From Adenanthera pavonina (lineage: Eukaryota; Streptophyta; Magnoliopsida; Fabales; Fabaceae), in assembly GCA_026686845.1 (NCBI GenBank), contig JAIVEN010000013.1, positions 15,582,001 to 15,646,000 on the forward strand: a stretch of DNA of 64,000 bases, in the 5' to 3' direction. The position numbers and the translations under genes were made by a program. Below the pieces are notes generated by a model. It had not been told where the DNA came from, did not search any database, and saw only the letters and a program-made list of their open reading frames with translations. Below, in pieces: positions 34,617-46,387 of this stretch; within the stretch, counting starts at the first letter, position 1; every line of letters starts with the position of its first letter.

Positions 34617-37166
34617 ATAACCAATTGCACACATATATCATCACATAGTCCATGAAAAACATTTGACAAACACTTTGAACATGTTATGCCATAACATTTT
34701 ATAAAAATTTCGGTAGAGTTTCCTTTTATATTTTAGACATCCGAGAGTAACATAACCCCTTCAAATAACTTAGCAAACACATGAGAAACATCACAAAACA
34801 TCATACATGTAATCATACAAGTCATAGCATTTATAGAAATTCATAAGACAATATAGTGCACATAATGGGAAAATGCTACCTTAATGATTTCCTTTGCTCT
34901 TCCACTTGATTCCATCCCTTCCAAAAGCTTGCTTAGGCCTCCTCAAACTTAAATACAACATAAAACTTATACTTGAACCACTAATTTCATGGCCTCACTC
35001 ACAAAATGTACATAAAACCCTAAAAACATATATAATCATTCTTTACCTCTTTCTAGAAATCCATACTTGTTCGTAAGGCTTTGGACCATGGGAAATCTAT
35101 TTTTGGCATCAAAATCATGAAAATCTCACTCCTTCTTACCTTACTAGACTAGTCAAAAATAGGGCATCAAGAGGAAAAGGTAATTTTTTTCCAAAAACTT
35201 GTTTCAAACCTATCACAACTTACTTTTATTGCATATTCTCACACTTTCTCTCCATTTTTATGCAAGAAAATACTTCTTTACTCAAACCGGTGCCTTAGTA
35301 GAAAATCACTCTTGAGAAGAGGAAGGAGAGAACTTCATGAAGACACCATGAACTATGAAGAAAACTAGCTTGAGGTAGGAGGATTCTTACCTTGCAACTT
35401 AATCCTCAAGTTCCAAGCTTTGCCTTTCTCTTTTCCTTTCTCTCTTCTCCATGGCTTCTCTCCTTTTTCTTGAGAGAATTTTTAGCTCTCATACTCTCTC
35501 ACTTGTACAGCATATGGGTCATGCAAGAAGAAGTAAAAATAGATACCTCACAATCTCACTTAACCTTGGTAAACTTTACCTTGACTTTGGTCACCAAAAA
35601 CAACTACTTCTTTAAGAAATATTATTAAAAACTAATTAATTTTTCCAATTTCATCACATACGCTGCTCAGTCTCCTCTTTTGTTCAACATGTAGGATGGT
35701 CAAGAGAGTGGTAAAAATAATGGCCCAAGTATTGTAACACCTTAATCTTAAGCTCAATTTCCCATGTATTAGACCAATATAGAGTCCTTTTATCATAGTT
35801 TATAAGTTTGAATCAAAATAAATTAAAAACAAAATTTTCATTTTTGTGGAATTGTCTACTTGACATTTTTCATCTTTTGCGATGAATTTTGAAAATTCAT
35901 AGCTATAACTAATTCTACAAAAATCATCTTGAAGTGATTCAAGTCTCTAAAAATAGCCAAAAAAATTATCTACATGGAAAAAATATGAAACAAGACTAAC
36001 TTTGGGCTAATTTGTACTGTACATTCTTCGAAAAAGCATTGTAGAATTGGTCATTTCTAAAAATTCTTGATTCTGACCATAACTTTGAAAAATCATAGTA
36101 ATTTGTACATAATTCCAAATTGAGTGATTTTTATGTCTATGGAAAGCTCTTTCTATCTAGTTTTCAATCATATAAAGTATTTTTATGTTTAATGAAAAAA
36201 TTTATAAATAATGTATGAATTTCCAAACAGGGGTTAGAGTGACCTTCTTTATTTACAAACTTCACAAAATAAGGTTCATAGAATATTCACATGATCATAA
36301 CTTCATCTCATACTTAGTTATGTTGAATCAAATGTTTTGATGATTCTAAACAATTAGATCTTGGAAGGATGATATCAAAGGAGTATAAGAATAGACAAGT
36401 GAAGAAATCCAAGAAGAAATATGTGAAGAATTAGATATTAGGATTTCTCACAATGTACATAAGGGAAAAAGGCTTTGATTTTCACTTGCTCAAACTCCCA
36501 CTGCATTTAAATATGTGTTTTTCACATTATCTTATATTAACATATGTTAGATTTAAAAAACACTACTAACAGACGAACTTTGAATTGATAAATCTTATAT
36601 ATTTTATTTAAAATTTGAACTTTGCTAACTGAAATTCAAAGTTCCAGAGATATCATCTCTAACAAATGAATTTTGGGTATTGAAATTTGAATTTTTGGTC
36701 AAGCATAGTTAGTAGAAAGTGCAAAATTCGTTTGAAGTTATGTCAACATTCATCCAATATTAAAGTACGAAAAGACTTTAAAAATAATCCCTCTGACAGA
36801 CAAATTTTGAATCTTAGAATTCAAATTTTAAAATGAAGACTTGTAAGTCCGCTAAGAGGTGTTTTTGATAGACAAATTTTGAAAGTGAAAAATTTGAAAT
36901 TTAAAAGATAGAACTCTTATGTCATGTTGAGCTGAGCTCTAACAGACAAATTTTGGACCTCCAAAATTTGAATTTTGAGAGCATTAAAGAAACAAGAGAC
37001 AACTGTTCACGTCCAACAGATGCACTTTGAATATGAAAATTCGTATGTTTTAACATAGGATACATTTGACAAAATCAAAATTCACGTTTCACTCTTGAAC
37101 ATATGACTTTTAGAAGTTCAACGTTAAAGACTTCAGCTTATAGTCTCTGCGAAATTTGTCTATTGA

Positions 37167-39539
37167 TGTAACATCTAAATTTTTATGATTTTGTTTGAAT
37201 TCTGGTTTAGAGAATTACTACATAATTAGAATTAAAAGAGCTTCAATATCTTTTGCAAATCAAACCAGGGACTAAATTGCAAAAGATGATCAGGGACGAA
37301 ATGGCAAAGAAAGTTGGATGGCATAATTGAAATATTAATTATTAGCAAAAAGACAAAAAGGGGGACATAGATGTCATTTTCTCAAATAAATTATCTGCCC
37401 AATATTTGTTAAGACTGATTATAGGAGATGATTCAGGAAAATTATCATGAGAAATTATACTCTAATAAGCAAAACCAGAAACTAGATTTATTAGGCAGAA
37501 AATTGATCCAAAGTTCCATGATATGTAAATTTATAAAAATTAGAAAATAAGTCTGGATCAGGAAACTCAGATATATTATGGTATGAAAAGAGATACTAGA
37601 TTTATCTATAAGGTTTAAACAGTCATAGAATCGGTCTAATGGATATTGGGCCAAAATCTGATTCCGGGCCTAGTAAGACTGCACTGATTTCTTAATGGGC
37701 CAAGAGTACTATTCATGGAGGCTCAATAAAGGTGCAGAAAACTCTAATAAGCCAGAGATGATTTTTTGGAGGCCAAGAAGTATTATTGACAAGAATAGTT
37801 AAAACCAGGTCAAGAAAGGATAAATGGCCTAATAAGCTCAATTCACTCGATTTCCAGACTAATTAAATTATAGGTGACATAGTAGACTATGAAATAATTA
37901 ATAATAAGTCCAAAATAATTTTAGAAGGCTTATAATAATTATCTATACAGAGAGATTACAAGAAAAATTAACCAGGACTGATTTTATTAATGCTTTCAGT
38001 TAGAGCCCAACAAGGTAAAATATTTTCTAAATAAATTATATGGGCTTAGAAATGATTAATTAAGGTTATAATGAGTTTGAAATTCATATTTTAAATATAT
38101 TTATCCATGAAAAATTTTACCAGACAAAATTTACATAATTGGAGCCGAAAACACGGTATATGTTGAAATTAGGCCAAGAATTAAATGGTTTAAACCCAAA
38201 TAATTAAAGGCATCATCTTGGGCTGATTTTGGATCCAAAATGGCATGCAAATAAGAAGACAAAGGAGTGGAGAATAATAAACGACCATGCATTATACTAT
38301 TTAAAAGATTAGGTGTCAAAATTGGAAGTTTGGATGAAGTAAGCTTATGTAAGCATAATGATGTAATATTTACCTTATTTGGAGAAAAAAGTGACATCCA
38401 AACTAATGACAAGAGAGGAAAAATTAATTAGATAACAATTATGTGAAGAAATTAGGTGTATGGAGGAGAAAAGAGGTGATGTAGTGAAATTTTTAGCCCT
38501 TGGATCAAAATTAAATCCAATTGACAGAGTTGCTTCTTGTTTCCTATAAATAAGCTCTTGCTCCCCTCCTTTATTCACATGAAATTTGAAATTCCATCAT
38601 ATATTAGTGAGAGAGTGAGTTATAGAGAGAAGGAGGAGAAGAGGAAAGGAAGGTTTGCAGGTTTAAGGTAACATCTTTTCCCTTTTCTCGCATTTTATTT
38701 CTATATGGTTATTTAGATCTTGTATTTCTATGATTGGTAGGTAGAGAACATGTTTATGATATGAATATGATAATGATGTTGGATCAAAATGGTGAAAAAA
38801 TGATGAACATGCGATAAATTTTACATGAACAAGTATGAATATGTGAAGAGCATGATGAAAATGCTAAAAGATGCCTTTTGATCTTAAATGTTACCATGCC
38901 AAAATGAAATCATGTTTCTTGCAATTATTTTCAAATATTATGCTAAGAAGGGGATTATGATGTTATTGAGATTTTCTTAAATCTTATCCCACCAAATATC
39001 TAACCATGATTAGGTCCAAATCATGTGAAAGGCAAGGAGATAAAGGAGGATTCATGAAGAAATGTTTAGAAATAGGAAGAATATTTTGGATGCCTATGTA
39101 ATATCAAGTTCAATTACATTTTATGTTACAATTATGTAAATTATGTGTGACTCCTACACAATGAATAAAAGTTTGCTTTGGATCAATTTTGCATGTCTTA
39201 TTTAAAATGAAATTTGGAAAAATTAGATTAAAAATTACAAATAAATTCATGAAATTTACTGTAGGAATTTGCCCAGTGAAATTACAAATTAATATTTTTA
39301 CTTTATAGAGTATTTTAAGAGATGAATTTAGCAATTTGAACCACCCTTAAATGATTTTCTTGAATTAGTTATGATTTTTCAAAGTTCAGCCAAATTATTA
39401 TAATTACCAAATAAATAGTAACTTTTGGTAATTTTTGAAAATTTTCTAATTTGACCCAAATTTGCTTCCAAATGTATCTAATTGGAACCCAAACCACTAA
39501 AAATAAATAGTAAATGGTTCCTAAGATTAAGGTTTGCCA
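37167..39539 (+). repeat. 5' LTR of the gypsy element
   Basis: TGTAACATCTAAATTTTTATG...TAAGGTTTGCCA, about 2.37 kb, aligned with the 3' LTR. It includes a block at about 38958-39000 related to the 'TGAGATT...TCTCA...CCACCAAATAT' block of B LTRs, linking the two families. Two open frames on the minus strand inside it (near 37445 and 38131) are not genes. Confidence 0.9.
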
Positions 39540-40743
39540 TTTTTTACATTAGAGGAAAGATCTGGGAAATCTTTGCAACGAGAAAGTAATATATCCCCTT
39601 TAGTTATAGTTTCCTGTTGAAAGTGAAAAATATTCCCTATGAGAAATGTAGCCTAAGAATGTTTTAACGACACGAGAGAATAGTTTTGAGGATAGTCTAA
39701 GGTAGTTGCTGGATTATATGAGGATATTTCATAGGTTTATTCTCTTTAGGTCTTAAATCCTTTCAGAGTTAGATCGTAGTTAGATCCTATCATTAAAGAC
39801 ATGATGTAGAATTACGAAAGATCCTAGTAGGGCTCAGAGATTACAGTAGATTTCATGGTCGCAGTAGACCAATAATGATGTTGTAGTAGACCTCTATAGA
39901 GAATGAGATAATGAGCTATACAATACTATAGTTCTCTAAAAGAAAATGACCTAGGGTGATTTCAGAAAGATATAAGGCTTTATCAATCAGTAGCTAATAT
40001 GATTATTTACCTAAGACTTTTCTCTTTTACCCAACCACTGAATATAAAGTAGTTAAGGAAATGTGGTGGTGGGTGATAATGAGTGTAAAAGGCAAGTTTC
40101 CCACCTATAAAATGAAGTAACATCAGTGGCGAAATGTTTCAATAGTAAATATAAGAGGCCAATAAAGGAAAAAGTAATTATGATCAAGGAAATAGGGGGA
40201 AATTGATGGCTAATGAAAGTTAGATAAAGGTAAAGTGTAAAGAAAAAAGTATGACGTTTAAAGAATAAAGTATGAGCCTTGACAGGTGAAAATGGTGGTA
40301 GGCAATTAAGGGACTATGAAGCCTTAAGATAATCGATTATTAGGCTTGAAATCTGGCTATAAGAGAATTATTGGCTAGAAGATCTCACAGTGAATGAATT
40401 CCTCCATTAACTTCTAAGGCGAAGTAAAAGAGAGGTAGCTCTTGGAGAGAAACCCAATTGAGCAAAGGAAATGAAATCCTCCATTTGATAAAAATAGCTG
40501 AGGCAAGGCAGATGGAAAATAGCTCTTGGGGAGAAGCCTAACTAAGCAACAAGGTGAAATCCTCTATCAGATGAAAGTTGCCAAGGTACAGTAATGGTAG
40601 GTGGCTTTTGGGGTGATGCCCAATGAAACAAGAAGAAGAAATGGTGAGAGGCCAAGAGTTAGATTCTAATTGGGCTAGCAAGAGACTTTTGAAGGGCTAA
40701 AAAGTTCCCTCAAATTGTTCGATCACCAAGTAAACTTGGCTGA
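39540..40743 (+). other. Gypsy leader and lost gag start; contains a short tandem repeat
   Basis: No coding frame. I cannot find a recognisable tRNA primer site directly after the 5' LTR. From about 40437 an imperfect unit of roughly 83 bp repeats two and a half times, each starting TAGCTCTTGGnGAGAAnCC and containing GAAATCCTCnAT; later copies begin near 40520 and 40602. The N-terminal part of gag expected here is missing. Confidence 0.6.
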
Positions 40744-41270
40744 ATAGCAAAGATGAGTATGTGGCACGATTCATCCAATTGTTAAGGTACTATACTTATT
40801 TACAGGAAGGGAATGATGAAATATGGAAGATTGAAAATTTAGAAAGAGGTTTAAGGCTAGACATCAGAAAAAGAGTGGCTTCGATGCAGATTAAAACTTT
40901 CAACCATCTGGTAGAGGTAAGCAAGATTACAGAAAATAGTCTAAATCATAAGTTTGTTCAGACTGTTGAACTTATATGTGTTAAAAGGCCAACTGAAGAA
41001 GAAGAAGGACAAGATAAGAATAAAAAGGCTTGGAATAAGAATAAGAGGTTTAAGAGATTCAGGAAAAGGAATGGCCTTCATAATCTAAGGAATGCCTCTA
41101 GATTGACTTCATATCAATGTGGAAAGGATCATGGTGGAAAATTGTACCTCACATGACAAAATGCCCGCTTTAAATGTGGGAGAGCTGGATATTTCACAAG
41201 GGACTACACAATAGAGGTAAACAATACCAGACCCTAAGCCCAAGGGAGTGTTTTTGCTCTCAACCAGCAA
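40744..41270 (+). pseudogene. Gypsy gag, N-terminally truncated and broken
   Basis: Only the C-terminal half of a Retrotrans_gag domain is left: EYVARFIQLLRYYTYLQEG, then IENLERGLRLDIRKRVASM, and a Lys/Arg-rich linker. A stop at 41156 follows SYQCGKDHGG. The expected CCHC knuckle reads RFKCGRAGYFTRDYT at about 41167, with three of four zinc ligands replaced (first Cys by Arg, His by Tyr, last Cys by Tyr). RNA packaging by this protein would be lost. Confidence 0.8.
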
Positions 41271-42425
41271 GAGGCTAGGAAGTCACCTGGAATGATCGAA
41301 GGTACGATTAAGAAGGATAGAAGCCTTAGATTGTGTATAGATTATAGAGATCTTAATAAGGTGACCATAAAAAACAAATACCCTTTACCTAGAATTAATG
41401 ATTTGCTAGATCAACTGGTAGGAGCCAGAGTATTTTCAAAAATTGACATAAGATCTGGCTATCACCAATTAAGGGTTAAAGTGGAGGATGTTCCAAAGAC
41501 TACTTTTAGGACAAGATATGGGCATTATGAATTCTTAGTCATGCCATTTGGTCTTACTAATGCACTGGCTATTTTTATGGACTATATGAATAGAATTTTT
41601 CAACCTTATTTAGATCAATTTATTGTGGTCTTTATTGATGATATACTTGTTTATTCCAAATCTTATGAAGAGCATGAGAAGCATTTGAGAATTGTTTTGA
41701 AAACCTTGAAGGAAAAGAAACTATATGCTAAACTTAGCAAGTGTGAGTTTTGGCTTACAAAAGTACGATTTTTGGGGCATATAGTGTCCAAAGAAGAGGT
41801 CATAGTAGATCCAAGCAAAGTGGACACTATACTATAATGGCAAAGACCCAAAACTGTGATTGAAGTAAGAAGTTTCCTGGGTTTAGTAAGATATTATAGA
41901 AGGTTTAGTCAAAACTTTTCCCAAATTGCTTTGCCACTTACTTGACTTACTAGAAAAGATCATTCTTTTGTGTGGGATTAGAATTGCAAAAATAGTTTTC
42001 AAGAACTCAAGAAAAGGCTAACCTCTCCTCCTATATTAATCATACCTAAGCCACATATAACCTATATAGTCTATAGTGATGCAAGTGAATATGGTTTTGG
42101 TTGTGTATTAATGCAGCAAGGTAGAGTTACGGCCTATGCTTCTAGAAAATTCAAACCTTATGAAGAAAACTATCCTACACATGATTTAGAACTTGCAGCT
42201 ATTGTATATACTTTAAAGATCTGGAGGCACTATCTTTATAGTGCAAAAGTAGAAATTTATTGTGACCACAAGAGCCTCAAATACTTACAAGAACAAAAGG
42301 AACTCAATATGAGGCAAAGAAGATAGATGAAATTATTGAAGGATTATGAACCGACCATAATTACCATCTAGGAAGGCCAATATAGTGGTTGATGCTCTAA
42401 GTCGAAAATTTATTCACATAGCCAC
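41271..42425 (+). pseudogene. Gypsy protease stub fused to RT and RNase H
   Basis: MIEGTI, the kind of sequence that opens the protease, runs directly in frame into KKDRSLRLCIDYRDLNKVTI of the RT, so the catalytic part of the protease and the RT N-terminus have been deleted. RT motifs follow: KYPLPRINDLLDQLVGA, FSKIDIRSGYHQLRV, MPFGLTNA and the catalytic VVFIDDILVYSKS at about 41627-41665. Stops occur at about 41835, 41942 and 41980. RNase H follows with VYSDASEYGFGCVL, HDLELAAIVYTLKIWRHYL and YCDHKSLKYL, so its D-E-D residues are intact. A stop follows at 42325 and a frameshift near 42375. RT and RNase H active sites survive while the reading frame does not. Confidence 0.9.
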
Positions 42426-43740
42426 TATGATGATTAAAGAACTAGAGATGATCAAAAAATTTAGAGATTTAGCTCTTGCTGGTTACATGATGATGAATGA
42501 AAAACAAATTGGCAGAACTAGGATCAAAATGGAACTACGGAAAGAAATCAAAGAAGTCTAACAGAGAGATGAATTCTTAAAAGTAGTCAAGGAAAGAATG
42601 AAGCAGGGATAAGCCTATGGATTTGAGGAATTAAGAGAGGATGGTCTAATGAGATTTCAACAAAGAATCTATGTACCTCCAAAAAATGAAATAAAAGAAA
42701 AGATCATGATAGAAGCTCATCAGAGTACATATACTATTCATCCGGGAATTTCAAAAACATATCATGATTTAAGGAAATTATTCTAGTGGCTCGGAATGAA
42801 AAGTGAAATTAGTCAATTTGTTACTAAATGTTTAACTTGCCAAAAAGTAAAAATTGAACACCAAAAGCTTGTAAGATTATTGCAACCTTTGGATATCTCA
42901 GAGTGGAAGTGGGATAGTATTTCAATGGATTTCATAATGGGTTTACCTAGAACTTCATTTGGATATGATGCTATTTGGGTAATTGTAGATAGCTTTACAA
43001 AAACTGCCCATTTTTTAGCTATAAAGTCTACCTATACCTTAGATAAATTAACACAACTATACATTAAAGAAATAGTTAGACTTCATGGTATACCCAGTAG
43101 CGTTATTTTAGATAGAGATCCAAGGTTTACTTCAAATTTCTGGACATCCTTGCAAAAGGCTTTAGGAACTAAGTTAAACTTTAGCCCAGCTTACCACCCT
43201 CAAACTGATGGGCGGACAAAAAGAACCATTCAAACTCTTGAAGACATATTAAGAGCTTGTGTTTTGGAAATAAAAGGAAACTAGGATACATACCATTGGC
43301 AAAATTTACTTACAATAATAGTTATCATTCTAGTATTGAGATGGCTTCTTATAAGGCTTTGTATGGAAGAAAGTGAATGTCTCCCTTATATTGGGTAGAA
43401 CTTGGGGAAAGGAAATTACTAGGTCCAAACTTAATAGCTCAGACCTCCAAACAAATTAAATTAATAAGAAAGAAATTGTTAATGGGTCAAAGTAGACAGA
43501 AGAGTTATTCTAATAGGAGAAGAAAGCTATTAGAGTTTCAAGAAGGAGATCATATTTTTCTTAAGGTATCCCCTAAAACTGGAGTGGGTCAATCTCTGAA
43601 AAAGTAAAAAGCTTAGCCCAAAGTATATTGGACGTTTTGAAATCCTTTCCAAAGTCAGATTTGTAGCCTACAAATTAGCCTTACCTCCAAATCTAAGCCA
43701 AATTCATAATGTCTTTCATGCCAGACCCTTCACATATTAT
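42426..43740 (+). pseudogene. Gypsy integrase, catalytically altered and broken
   Basis: After a tether region (VVDALSRKFIHIATMMIKE) the N-terminal HHCC finger reads EAHQSTYTIHPGISKTYHD ... KCLTCQKVK, with one TAG where Trp is expected. Core: ISMDFIMGLPRTS (first Asp), VILDRDPRFTSNFW (second Asp) and AYHPQTDGRTKRTIQTLED. In the last motif the usual catalytic Glu is Lys, so the DDE triad is incomplete. Further stops at 43282 and 43375. The C-terminal part (SLKK..., then LPPNLSQIHNVFHARPF) matches the GPF/Y region in outline. Confidence 0.9.
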
Positions 43741-43936
43741 AGAATCTGAATATGTTAATTTGCAAGATAATTTATCTTATGAGGCAAAACCAAAGAAAAT
43801 CATTGGCTTTTAAGTCAAGTAGCTGAGAAACAAGAATATCCTTCCAGTGAAGGTGGTCTGGAAAGGTTTATCTCCTGAGGAAGCCACTTGGGAAATGGAG
43901 GATGACTTGAGACAAAAATATCCAGAACTATTCTAA
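43741..43936 (+). pseudogene. Chromodomain-like integrase tail of the gypsy element
   Basis: Reads YVNLQDNLSYEAKPKKIIGF, stop, VK, stop, LRNKNILPVKVVWKGL, SPEEATWEMEDDLRQKYPELF-stop (shown in pieces). The VKVxWKG...EEATWE pattern ending in YPELF is the C-terminal chromodomain-like region of plant chromovirus integrases, thought to bias insertion toward particular chromatin. Two internal stops. Confidence 0.8.
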
Positions 43937-43976
43937 GAAAATATATGTTCCAAATTTTGAGGACGAAATTTTATTT

Positions 43977-43990
43977 AAGGGAGAGAGAAA
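43977..43990 (+). other. Polypurine tract of the gypsy element
   Basis: AAGGGAGAGAGAAA directly before the TGTAACG start of the 3' LTR, preceded by GGACGAAATTTTATTT. Confidence 0.88.
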
Positions 43991-46387
43991 TGTAACGTCT
44001 AAATTTTTATGATTTTGTTTGAATTCTAGTTTAGAGAATTACTACATAATAAAAATTAAAAGAGTTTAAATATCTTATGTAAATCAAACTAGGGACTAAA
44101 TTGTAAAGGATGATCAGGGATGAAATTGCAAAGAAGGTTGAATGGCATAATTGAAAATATTAATTATTAGCAAAAAGAAAAAAAGGGGGACATAGATGTC
44201 ATTTTCTCAAACAAATTATCTGTCCAGTATTTGTTAAGACTGATTATAGAAGATGATTCATAAAAATTATCATAAGAAATTATACTCTAATAAGCAAAAC
44301 CAAAAAATGGATATATTGGGCAGTAAACTGATATGAAGTTCCATGATATGTAGATTTATAAGAATTAGAAAATAAGTTTGGATCAGGAAACTCATATATA
44401 TTATAGCATAAAAAGAGATACTAGATTTTTCTATAAGGTTTAAATAGCCATAGAATCGATAATGGATATTGGGCCAAAATCGGAGTCCGAGCCCAGTAAG
44501 ACTGCACCGGTTTCTTACTGGGTCAAGAGTACTATTCATGGAGGCTCAATAAAGGTGTAGAAAACTGTAATAGGCCAGGGATGATTTTTGGAGGTCCAGA
44601 AGTATTATTGACAAGAATAGTTCAAAATAAGCCCAATTCACCAATTTCCAGACTGATTAAATTATAGGTAATCTAGTAGAGTATGAAATAATCAAGAATG
44701 AGTCCAAAATAATTTTAGAAGTTTTATAATAATTATCTATGCAGAGAGGTTACAAGAAAAATTAACCAGGATTGATTTTATTGGTATTTTCGGTTAGAGC
44801 CTAATAAGGAAAAATATTTTTCTAAATAAATTATATGAGCTTAGAAATAATTAATTAAGGTTATAACGAGTTTGAAATTCATATTTTAAATATATTTATG
44901 CATGAAAAATTTTACCAAACAAAATTTATATAATTGGAGCTGAAAAACCGGTATATGTTGAAATTAGGCCAAGAATTATATGGTTTAAATCCAAATAATT
45001 AAAGGCATCATCTTGTGCTAATTTTGTCTCCAAAATGGCATGCAAATAAGAAGACAAAGGAGTGGAGAATAATAAACCACAATGCATTATACTATTTAAA
45101 AGAAACCACCATGCATTATACTATTTAAAAGATTAGGTGTCAAAATTGGAAGCTTTGATGAAGTAAGCTTATGTAAGCATAATGATGTAATATTTACCTT
45201 ATTTGCAGAAAAAAGTGACATCCAAACTAATGACAAGAGAGGAAAAATTAATTAGATAATAATTATGTGAAGAAATTAGGTGTATGGAGGAGAAAAGAGG
45301 TGATGTAGTGCAATTTTTAGCCCTTGGATCAAAATTAAATCCAATTTCAGAGTTACTTCTTGTTTCTTATAAATAAGCTCTTGCTCCCCTCCTTTATTCA
45401 CACCAAATTCAAAATTCCATCATATATTAGTGAGAGTGAGTTATAGAGAGAAGAAGGAGAAGAGGAAAGGAAGGTTTGCAAGTTTAAGGTAACATCTTTT
45501 CCCTTTTCTCGCATTTTATTTCTATATGGTTGTTTAGATCTTGTATTTCTATGATTAGTAGGTAGAGAACATGTTTATGATATGAATATGATAATGATAT
45601 TGGATCAAAATGGTGAAAAAATGATGAACATGCGATAAATTTTGCGTGAACAACCATGAATATGTGAAGAGCATAATAAACCGGCTAAAAGATGCCTTTT
45701 GATCTTAAATGTTACTATGCCAAAATGAAATCATGTTTCTTGCAATTATTTTCAAATATTATACTAAGAAGGGGATTATGATGTTATTGGGATTTTCTTA
45801 TATCTCATCCCACCAAATATCGAACCATGATTAGGTCCAAATCATGTATAAGGCAAAGAGATAAAGGAGGATTCTTGAAGAATTGTTTAGAAATAGAAAG
45901 GATGCCTATGTAATATCAAGTTTAATGGCATTTTATGTTACAATTATGTAAATTATGTGTGACTCCTACATAATGAATAAAAGTTTATTTTGGATCAATT
46001 TTACACATCTTATATGACTACTATTGAAAGTATGGTATTATGAAATTTTTTGGAATGAAATTTAGAAAAATTAGGGTAAAAATTGCAAGTAAATTCACAA
46101 AATTTACTGTAACAATTTGCCCAATGCAATTTCAAATCAATATTTTTCCCTCATATAGTATTTTAAGAGATGAATTTATCAATATGAACCATCCTTAAAC
46201 GATTTTCTAGAATCAGTTATAATTTTTCAAAGTTCAGCCAAATCATTATAATTACCAAATGAATAGTGACTTTTTATAATTTTTGAAAATTTTCAAATTT
46301 GGCCTAAATTTGCTTCCAAATGTATCTAATTGGAACCTAAACCACTAAAGATGAATAATAAATGGTTCCTAAGGTTAAGGTTTGACA
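43991..46387 (+). repeat. 3' LTR of the gypsy element
   Basis: TGTAACGTCTAAATTTTTATG...AAGGTTTGACA, about 2.4 kb. Compared with the 5' LTR it has a small deletion near 44620, a 29-bp tandem duplication at 45074-45131 and an insertion of about 35 bp near 46015. The minus-strand frame near 44270 is not a gene. Confidence 0.92.
45074..45131. repeat. 29-bp tandem duplication in the gypsy 3' LTR
   Basis: Two copies, 45074-45102 and 45103-45131, differing at one base (AAACCACAATGC versus AAACCACCATGC), where the 5' LTR has a single copy near 38280. Confidence 0.9.

Larger units (their letters stand above)
37167..46387 (+). mobile_element. Ty3/gypsy chromovirus with two LTRs and internal deletions
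   Basis: Plus-strand element with LTRs 37167-39539 and 43991-46387 and order gag, (protease), RT, RNase H, integrase, chromodomain-like tail, polypurine tract. RT before integrase is gypsy order. The tail VKVVWKGLSPEEATWEMED and the sequence GGACGAAATTTTATTTAAGG before the 3' LTR are typical of Tekay/Del-like plant chromoviruses; the lineage is inference. The element interrupts a copia LTR at a conserved site; flanks ATTGA (37162-37166) and ATTAG (46388-46392) are a poor duplication. LTRs differ at roughly one position in ten by eye in the first 160 bp and by several indels, so it is old. Gag N-terminus and most of the protease are missing. Not autonomous. Confidence 0.92.

Noticed and set aside
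38131..38412. Minus-strand open frame in the gypsy 5' LTR
   Set aside because: Antisense to the element and not maintained in the 3' LTR copy.
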